From Bifidobacterium sp. (GTDB lineage: Bacteria > Actinomycetota > Actinomycetes > Actinomycetales > Bifidobacteriaceae), in the NCBI GenBank assembly GCA_022640915.1, contig JALCCT010000002.1:147524-211523 (forward strand): a DNA stretch of 64,000 nt. Direction: 5' to 3'. Under the pieces are notes generated by a model, which worked only from the letters and a program-made list of their open reading frames with translations, was not told where the DNA came from and did not search any database. The translations under genes were made by a program, and so were the position numbers. This document shows, in pieces, positions 57,745-64,000 of the stretch; position 1 is the stretch's first letter, and each line of letters opens with the position of its first letter.

Positions 57745-59336
57745 CAGTGCCACCTGCTTCGAGGATTGTCGTTGGCATCGCCATTGCCGGAACCGCGATC
57801 ATTGTCTGCTTTTGCCGCTCCCGGCGCATACGAGACAGGCCCATCGCCATCGGCAGAATCGATTCTGCCATTGGCTGCATCGGCGACGGCGCCTTCACCG
57901 ATTCGCCCGTCCTGGCCAGCCGGGCTCACCCCCTCGCCATCGTTACCTCCGGTTCCTCGCAACGCGACACTCTGCGGTTTGATGCCCAGCACGCCCTTGG
58001 GAATGGCGACAGTCGCCGGATCTTGTGCGCTCGTCGCATCTCCATAATTAGGTAGGCTATACAGCTCGTCCTGCAGCCTCTTGATTTCGTCGTTCATCGG
58101 CACGCGCGCGCTGCTCCCCTGGGCGGCCCGGGGCATACGATTGCTTACCGGGCGAATGACATGCTCATTGAAGGCCTCGGCGCCTTCAACGACCTTGGAC
58201 TTCTTCACCGGTTGCGGGTCTGACATCAATGGGGAATCAACCAGTTGGTAGCGTTTCGTGTAGACCTTGAAAATAGCTTGCACGCTCGCGGTGATCGGCA
58301 GCGCGAGGAACGCGCCCAATGCGCCGAATATTGCGCCGAGCACCAGTACCGACAGAAAGGCGATGGCAGGGTTGAGATCCATCGTGCGTTGGGAGACCTT
58401 GGGCGAGAGCAGCAGGTTCTCGATCTGCTGGTAAATGACGATGAATACAATCACACCCGCTGCATACAGAATGCCGTTCGAACTCCACGCGAAGATGACC
58501 GGCAACGCGCCGCCGATATAGGTGCCCACGGTCGGTACGAACTGCGAGACGATACCGCAGAACAGCGCGAGCGGCAACCAATAGGGCACTTGGATGACCG
58601 CGAGGAAAATCGCTGTAGCCGTGGCGTTGAACGCCGCTAGGATCGTGCGCGAGAACAGGAAGCCAGAGATCTGATCTTGCACCACAGTCCAGCCGAGCAG
58701 AAAGCGCCGCTGCGCCACCGGTGCCATCCACTGGCACAGACTGCGGCGCATCTTGGGGCCTGAGGCAGACACATAGAACGTCACCATGAGGATAGTAAGC
58801 GCATTGAGCAGGAAGCTAAAGAAGCCCACAGCAGTGGTGAGGGCCTGCCCAGCGAAATCCGTGACCCATGACGTTTGCACGTTCTTGAGTATCTCGTTGC
58901 CCAGACTCTCCATTTCCGGCAGCTTGAATGACGTGTTGTCGGAAACGAGCTTGCCGATCTGGTCATACAAACCGGGCAGGCCTTTGACCATGGAAATGAC
59001 CTGTTGAACGAACATATTGCCGAACAACCCCAGCAGGGCCATCACAATCGCCATCAAACCAATCAAGCTCGTACCCGCTGCAGCCCCGCGCCTCCATCCG
59101 TGCGCAACCAAGCGCATCACCAGCGGTTCGATGGCCAACGCAATGAACAGCGAGACGACGATGTCGAATACAACGAATTCGACCTTGCCCCACGACTGCC
59201 ACACGAATATTGACAGGAAAACCGCTATGGCCGCGTACAGCAGCGCCCTGCCCCACCAGTCCGGTGGGCGGCGCGAGTCGCCCTTGGCGGGAAACACAGA
59301 AGCGAAATCGATCTTCTGATCGTCTTTGGCAGTCAT
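57744..59336 (-). CDS. AI-2E family transporter with acidic C-terminal tail
   Basis: A 530-residue membrane protein of the TqsA/YdiK/PerM family. Eight hydrophobic segments lie between residues 30 and 360, with the conserved central FVPTVGTYIGGALPVIFAW near 255 and the final GAIFGALGAFLALPITASVQAIFKVY near 335. About 170 polar, Gly/Asp/Ala-rich residues form a cytosolic tail that is longer than in the family norm and rich in runs of Asp-Gly. Members export small molecules or ions, and the name reflects only E. coli TqsA. A TAGAAT box lies seven bases before the ATG, close to leaderless spacing. Confidence 0.88.
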   Translation of the reverse strand: MTAKDDQKIDFASVFPAKGDSRRPPDWWGRALLYAAIAVFLSIFVWQSWGKVEFVVFDIVVSLFIALAIEPLVMRLVAHGWRRGAAAGTSLIGLMAIVMALLGLFGNMFVQQVISMVKGLPGLYDQIGKLVSDNTSFKLPEMESLGNEILKNVQTSWVTDFAGQALTTAVGFFSFLLNALTILMVTFYVSASGPKMRRSLCQWMAPVAQRRFLLGWTVVQDQISGFLFSRTILAAFNATATAIFLAVIQVPYWLPLALFCGIVSQFVPTVGTYIGGALPVIFAWSSNGILYAAGVIVFIVIYQQIENLLLSPKVSQRTMDLNPAIAFLSVLVLGAIFGALGAFLALPITASVQAIFKVYTKRYQLVDSPLMSDPQPVKKSKVVEGAEAFNEHVIRPVSNRMPRAAQGSSARVPMNDEIKRLQDELYSLPNYGDATSAQDPATVAIPKGVLGIKPQSVALRGTGGNDGEGVSPAGQDGRIGEGAVADAANGRIDSADGDGPVSYAPGAAKADNDRGSGNGDANDNPRSRWH

Positions 59337-59476
59337 GCCTCACATTCTACAAGGAAACGCGATATGGCTTACGGCGGTTGACACCGGATATGTCCAGCCC
59401 AAGGCAGACACGGCCGCCGCCCTGTGGCGCACGGTGTGAGCCCGGCTGTAGGCAAGGGCATCTATTGTTAGTGCAC

Positions 59477-60421
59477 ATGCTGAGTGTTTCGATCGTCATA
59501 CCCGCATGGAATGAGCAGGATCGCATTGCCGACTGCCTGACCAACGCCACCCGCCAAAGCGTCGCCCCGCACGAAGTCATCGTTGTCGACAACCGTTCGA
59601 GCGACGACACCTGCCACATCGTCGAACGATTCATGGATCGCAATCCTGGATCGCCGGTGCGCCTGCTGCACCAGGAAGTCGAGCAGGGTCTGATCCCGAC
59701 ACGCAACTATGGTTTCAACCATGCCACCGGCGATGTGCTGGGGCGCGTAGATGCCGACTGTATGCTCAAGCCCGATTGGGTAGAGGTTGTCGCACGGCTC
59801 TTCACCAACGACTCGACGGCAATGGGCGCCACGGGCCCAGTAGCCTATTACGACATGCCCGCTAAGCACATGGCCTTCCGGGGAGATGACCGCGTCCGCC
59901 GCAACACGTACCGCGCAGACGGCGGGCAGGTGTTGCTCTTCGGATCCAATATGGCAGTTCGCGCAAGCGCCTGGAGGGTCATCGCAGGGCAGGTGTGCCG
60001 CGACCGTGACGACGTAATGCACGAGGACATCGACCTTTCGCTGCACCTGTTCGACAACGACATGAAAACCGTCTATCTGCGCAATATGATCTGCGCTATC
60101 TCTGCACGGCGCATGGATACCTCGCTCGCATCATTCCTCAATTACATGAGACGGTTCAGAAATACTTTTGATGCCCACCCCGATCATTGGCGGCGGCACA
60201 AGACTGAGCGCGCGCTGATCTCCCTGTACCCCGGTCTTCGTCTGCTCTACCCCGTGTACCAGAAATATCTTGACGTGCTGGATGTGAACCCGGCCGAGCG
60301 CATCTGGCTGGGCGAGCAGATCGAACTGGCCGAGCGCGAAGGCGAGCGCGAAGATCTCAACGGCGGGCAACGCACAAGGGAAAAAGCGGACTCAGCGTAT
60401 TCGTCAAACGCACCCCTATGA
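59477..60421 (+). CDS. Glycosyltransferase family 2 (non-processive)
   Basis: A 314-residue GT-A enzyme. SVSIVIPAWNEQDRIADCLTNA at the start and VVDNRSSDDTC near 35 form the nucleotide-binding half. The DxD motif is GRVDADCMLK near 88, and the base residue lies in HEDIDLSLHL near 185. No membrane helix is obvious, though a hydrophobic patch occurs near residue 245. The open frame extends upstream to 59210 but overlaps the divergent AI-2E-family gene. The start is one of the ATG/GTG pair at 59471-59477. It is probably a surface-glycan enzyme. Confidence 0.88.
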   Translation: MLSVSIVIPAWNEQDRIADCLTNATRQSVAPHEVIVVDNRSSDDTCHIVERFMDRNPGSPVRLLHQEVEQGLIPTRNYGFNHATGDVLGRVDADCMLKPDWVEVVARLFTNDSTAMGATGPVAYYDMPAKHMAFRGDDRVRRNTYRADGGQVLLFGSNMAVRASAWRVIAGQVCRDRDDVMHEDIDLSLHLFDNDMKTVYLRNMICAISARRMDTSLASFLNYMRRFRNTFDAHPDHWRRHKTERALISLYPGLRLLYPVYQKYLDVLDVNPAERIWLGEQIELAEREGEREDLNGGQRTREKADSAYSSNAPL

Positions 60422-60476
60422 CCGTCAACGCCCTTGTTTTGGTGCGCATAGGCCTTGGCTGGACACGCAGGGGTGA

Positions 60477-61322
<846 letters not shown>

Positions 61323-61338
61323 GTTCGGATTTGAGTTT

Positions 61339-61364
61339 GGATTTATGCGTTAACGAATAAATCC
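61339..61364 (+). terminator. First hairpin after the SDR gene
   Basis: Eight-bp A/T-rich arms (GGATTTAT/ATAAATCC) enclose a 10-nt loop, 17 bp past the stop codon. It precedes the stronger GC-rich hairpin. Confidence 0.5.
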
Positions 61365-61367
61365 AAA

Positions 61368-61420
61368 AGCCCGGTTCGCAGTTCACGCAGTATGGTATTC
61401 GTGAACCCGCGAACCGGGCT
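61368..61420. terminator. Strong GC-rich double stem terminator
   Basis: The outer stem pairs 61368-61379 with 61409-61420 (12 bp), and the inner stem pairs 61381-61387 with 61400-61406 (7 bp). The plus strand ends with CTTC, and the minus strand continues into TTTT. It closes the SDR transcript. The rest of the gap to 61786 contains only the short ORF noted below. Confidence 0.8.
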
Positions 61421-61758
61421 TCACTATCTCGCGTATATGATGCCACCTGTGAGAATAAAGACCTGTGAGTGTTATTGTATCGAGTCTGCATCGCGCAATT
61501 ACCTGGAGCTTCCGGCGATGCCCCTCGTATTGGACCGCTGAGTTCCACACTCCGCCGCCCGTTCGCGTTGCGCTGTAATACGGTTGCGCGTGCCTGCGAT
61601 ATGCCATGCTGGAAAGTGTGAATCACCGAGTCATGGGCAGCACTCAGGCAGTATCGGCTCGTCATGGACTCCACCATACGCGGCAAAGCGACACATTGTT
61701 TCGGGTACCCAACCGCATAACAGACAATCACGTTTACGACGAGTCGAGAGAAGAACGT

Positions 61759-61790
61759 ACATGGCGAACACCCAAGGAGGCGAACGATGA
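61759..61790 (+). CDS. Nine-codon leader ORF overlapping the EcsC-family start
   Basis: ATG at 61759 has GAGAGAAG eight bases upstream and encodes MANTQGGER. Its TGA at 61788-61790 overlaps the ATG at 61787. The downstream gene's own AAGGAGG lies inside this tiny ORF, so ribosomes finishing it would be placed at the EcsC start. It may be a coupling leader or a coincidence. Confidence 0.3.
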
Positions 61791-62581
61791 TGGCATTCTT
61801 GCGACGTGGGACGCCGCTTGACGCTGAGCAGGCGAAGCTTGATCGCGCGCAAGCACGGTTCCTTGCCAAACGCCGGCAGTCGAAGGAATCGCGATTGAAC
61901 CAGTTTCTGGATGGCAAGGTGCCGCCCAGATTGCGCAGCACCTTGACCAAAGCCTTCGCCAAGGCGTTCGATCTGATATTCTCCAAGGCCACGCCAGTCA
62001 TCGACAAAACCTACAATGCCGACAAGGCACGGCACGAGTACCGGGTCAACAGCCTCACAGCCGGTGGCCATCCCAGCAGCCGCAACCTCAGGCAATTTTC
62101 CAGTCAGGCCAATGGCTCGGCCCGGGCCAATACCGCCATCTCAACAGCAGCCGGCGTGAGCCTCGGCGTGCTCGGCATCGGCATCCCTGATATCGCACTG
62201 CTTGTGGGCACGATGCTGCGCAGCATCCATCAGATCGCCCTGCACTACGGCTACGAGCACGACAATGATGCGGAGCGATATTTCATTCTTCTGCTCATCG
62301 AAGGCTCGGCCGCTCACGGCGAGCATCTCGACATGATCGACGCTGATGCCAATGCCTTCATTCATCATCACGCGCTGCCGAAAGCATACGACGCCTCAAA
62401 GCAGATACACGCCACGGCCTCAGCGCTGTCGGACGAAATGCTCTATATGAAATTCTTGCAAGGCATCCCCGTCGTCGGCGCGGTGGGCGGCGCATTCGAC
62501 GCCGTGTATATGCATAACCTGACTGCGTATGCCAGGCTGAAATACCGCAGGAGGTTCCTGGCAGATCGGCAGACGTCATGA
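61787..62581 (+). CDS. EcsC-family protein
   Basis: A 264-residue protein with the EcsC fold: TAAGVSLGVLGIGIPDIALLVGTMLRSIHQIALHYGYEH near residue 125, YFILLLIEGSAAHGEH near 165, and the C-terminal hydrophobic block KFLQGIPVVGAVGGAFDAVYMHN near 225. The first 60 residues are basic and helical (RAQARFLAKRRQSKESRLNQFL). EcsC proteins have amphipathic, membrane-associating regions and unknown function. They commonly sit beside dynamin- or Era-like GTPases. A strong AAGGAGG lies six bases upstream. The GTPase gene starts 61 bp downstream. Confidence 0.85.
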   Translation: MMAFLRRGTPLDAEQAKLDRAQARFLAKRRQSKESRLNQFLDGKVPPRLRSTLTKAFAKAFDLIFSKATPVIDKTYNADKARHEYRVNSLTAGGHPSSRNLRQFSSQANGSARANTAISTAAGVSLGVLGIGIPDIALLVGTMLRSIHQIALHYGYEHDNDAERYFILLLIEGSAAHGEHLDMIDADANAFIHHHALPKAYDASKQIHATASALSDEMLYMKFLQGIPVVGAVGGAFDAVYMHNLTAYARLKYRRRFLADRQTS

Positions 62582-62642
62582 ACGCAGCGAACACGCATGC
62601 ATTCCACCAATTCCAGGGCAATTGAACAAGGAGAGACGCATC

Positions 62643-63917
62643 ATGGAGGTCACGACCACAACGCACGGCATGGCCGGCGAAACCGCTTCAACTTGCCCGA
62701 GCAGCACGCAGCCCGCGCTCATGGCCCATTCGACAATAAAATCTGGCTCCACTACCAAGGCCAACGTGCTGGTAATCGGGAATTCCGGGGTGGGCAAATC
62801 CACGCTGATCAATGCGGTGCTCGGCGAAGAGACAGCGCTGGCCGGGTTCGGTACACAAGGTACGACGCGGCAGCTGCGGGTCTATGAGAATGCAACGTTG
62901 CGTTTCCGGCTCATCGACACGGCTGGGTTCGAACCGTCGTTCCTCAAACGCCACGCTGCGATCCATGCAGTCAAAAGCTGGTCTAGAAACAGCGCCAAAG
63001 CTGGCAATACAGCAGATGCACGAATCAATGCGATCTGGTTCTGCATCGACGGAACGTCGAGCAAGCTCTTCCCTAGCACCATCCGCAGCCTGTCGCAGGC
63101 GACGTCGATGTGGCCTTCGGTGCCGGTCATTGCGGTGATCACGAAATCGTATTCAGTTCCCGACCGTCGGCGCAATATTGAGCTGGTCACCAATGCCTTC
63201 TCGTCGCAGTCTCATCGTACGAATCTGCGCAAGATTCTCCCGGTCGTCGCGCAAACCTACATGCTCAACGAAGACGCCTACGCCGCGCCAGAAGGCATCG
63301 AGGAGCTGATCGATGCGACGAACGATATGCTTCCGGATGGCTGCAGGGCCGCCGAAAAGGACATTGCACGATTCAAACTCAACCGCAGGCGCGTGCTCTC
63401 CCAAAGCGTCGTGGCGGCCGCCACGACAAGCGGCGCGTTGGTAGGCGCCGTGCCGATCCCCTTCCCCGACGCCGCGATTCTCGGCCCGGTTGAAATTGCG
63501 CAGATCAATGCCCTCGCGCGGATATACGGGATCGCTAAGAACGAAGCCTCGCGCAAATTCTTCGATTCGATTGTGCAAGTCGGCACAGTATCGTTGGCGG
63601 CCCAGGGCGCGATCAGCGCACTCAAAGCCATTCCCGGCGTTAATCTCGGCGCTGCGGCGCTCAATGCCGTCATCGCCGGCAGCATCGTCGCCGCGCTCGG
63701 CGAAGGTACCATTGTCGCCTTCGAACAGGTTTCGCTGGGCAACAAAACCGTTGCCGACACCGAGTGGGTTCGCGGGCTTATGCAATCCCGCCTCTCCGCG
63801 GAGTTTATAGCCACAGCCAAAGCCGCCCTGGCAAAATCAGGCGACGGCATGAGCGCCAGAAAAATCGCGCAGCTTGTGCTCGGGGCGGTTATTGCAGAAA
63901 AAGGTGGGAAGAAGTAA
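62643..63917 (+). CDS. GTPase with DUF697-type hydrophobic C-terminus
   Basis: A 424-residue protein. The G domain has G1 VIGNSGVGKSTLINAVLGEE (residues 44-63), G3 DTAGFE near 100, and a G4 region VIAVITKSYS near 165 that lacks the classical NKxD Asp at its usual place, as in this family. The C-terminal half is hydrophobic with two Gly/Ala-rich blocks (TTSGALVGAVPIPFPDAAILGPVEIAQI near 265, LKAIPGVNLGAAALNAVIAGSIVAALGEG near 335), typical of DUF697 proteins. AAGGAG nine bases before the ATG sets the start. A TTG seven codons earlier is less likely. The window ends 83 bp later without another gene start I can support. Confidence 0.87.
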   Translation: MEVTTTTHGMAGETASTCPSSTQPALMAHSTIKSGSTTKANVLVIGNSGVGKSTLINAVLGEETALAGFGTQGTTRQLRVYENATLRFRLIDTAGFEPSFLKRHAAIHAVKSWSRNSAKAGNTADARINAIWFCIDGTSSKLFPSTIRSLSQATSMWPSVPVIAVITKSYSVPDRRRNIELVTNAFSSQSHRTNLRKILPVVAQTYMLNEDAYAAPEGIEELIDATNDMLPDGCRAAEKDIARFKLNRRRVLSQSVVAAATTSGALVGAVPIPFPDAAILGPVEIAQINALARIYGIAKNEASRKFFDSIVQVGTVSLAAQGAISALKAIPGVNLGAAALNAVIAGSIVAALGEGTIVAFEQVSLGNKTVADTEWVRGLMQSRLSAEFIATAKAALAKSGDGMSARKIAQLVLGAVIAEKGGKK

Positions 63918-64000
63918 GAAGGGCGATCGGCCTCTTGGTTTCACCGCCACCACACGAGCTCTTCTGCTGGCAGGCGGACTGATTCGTGGCCTTCGGTGGC

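Overview
The window is a contiguous piece of a bacterial chromosome, almost certainly from a Bifidobacterium or close relative. The evidence is the high G+C content, the actinobacterial cluster dacB–tilS–hpt–ftsH–folK–DUF3180, a tRNA gene without an encoded CCA end, several genes whose -10 box sits at the distance expected for leaderless mRNA, and a carbohydrate-uptake locus of the LacI/CUT1/GH13/GH31 kind. No species is assigned. I see no insertion sequence, prophage, CRISPR array or rRNA operon, so most of it is ordinary core genome with a few accessory loci. About 50 protein genes are called, most of them on the minus strand.

Region by region. 1-5300 holds proS, a MYG1-family phosphoesterase, a PIF1-like helicase and oligoribonuclease. 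5500-11500 holds guaB, a lipid-linked sugar-phosphate transferase overlapping tsaC, prmC with prfA, and rpmE. 11760-12720 holds a CAU tRNA, a block of near-identical hairpins and a lone YkoE-type ECF substrate-binding membrane protein. 13000-16700 holds a succinate-semialdehyde dehydrogenase, a poorly coding gap, a hypothetical protein and an FMN reductase. 16750-28000 holds an MFS transporter and a glucoside utilisation locus (GH31, two permeases, GH13, lipoprotein, divergent LacI regulator). 28200-35300 holds two flavodoxin-fold reductases around an ATP-grasp-like protein of unknown function, then a giant SNF2 helicase with a SWIM finger behind an esterase. 35400-46400 holds an MsrA-MsrB fusion, a nicotinamidase-like hydrolase, a UvrA paralogue, a DEAD-box helicase, a GNAT, a glutathione-peroxidase homologue, EttA and TesB. 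46450-53650 is the ftsH cluster. 53700-60450 is an ABC exporter, two family-2 glycosyltransferases and an AI-2E-type membrane protein. 60500-63917 is a short-chain dehydrogenase followed by an EcsC-family protein paired with a DUF697-type GTPase.

The points most worth following are: a FolK-like protein that has lost its catalytic signature and sits where folE-folP-folB should be; an acidic insertion in TilS inside a conserved loop; the ATP-grasp-like gene with a leader hairpin; the EcsC/GTPase pair with a nine-codon leader ORF; and the repeated hairpin block beside the tRNA. All functional calls rest on motif recognition by eye. No database search was possible.
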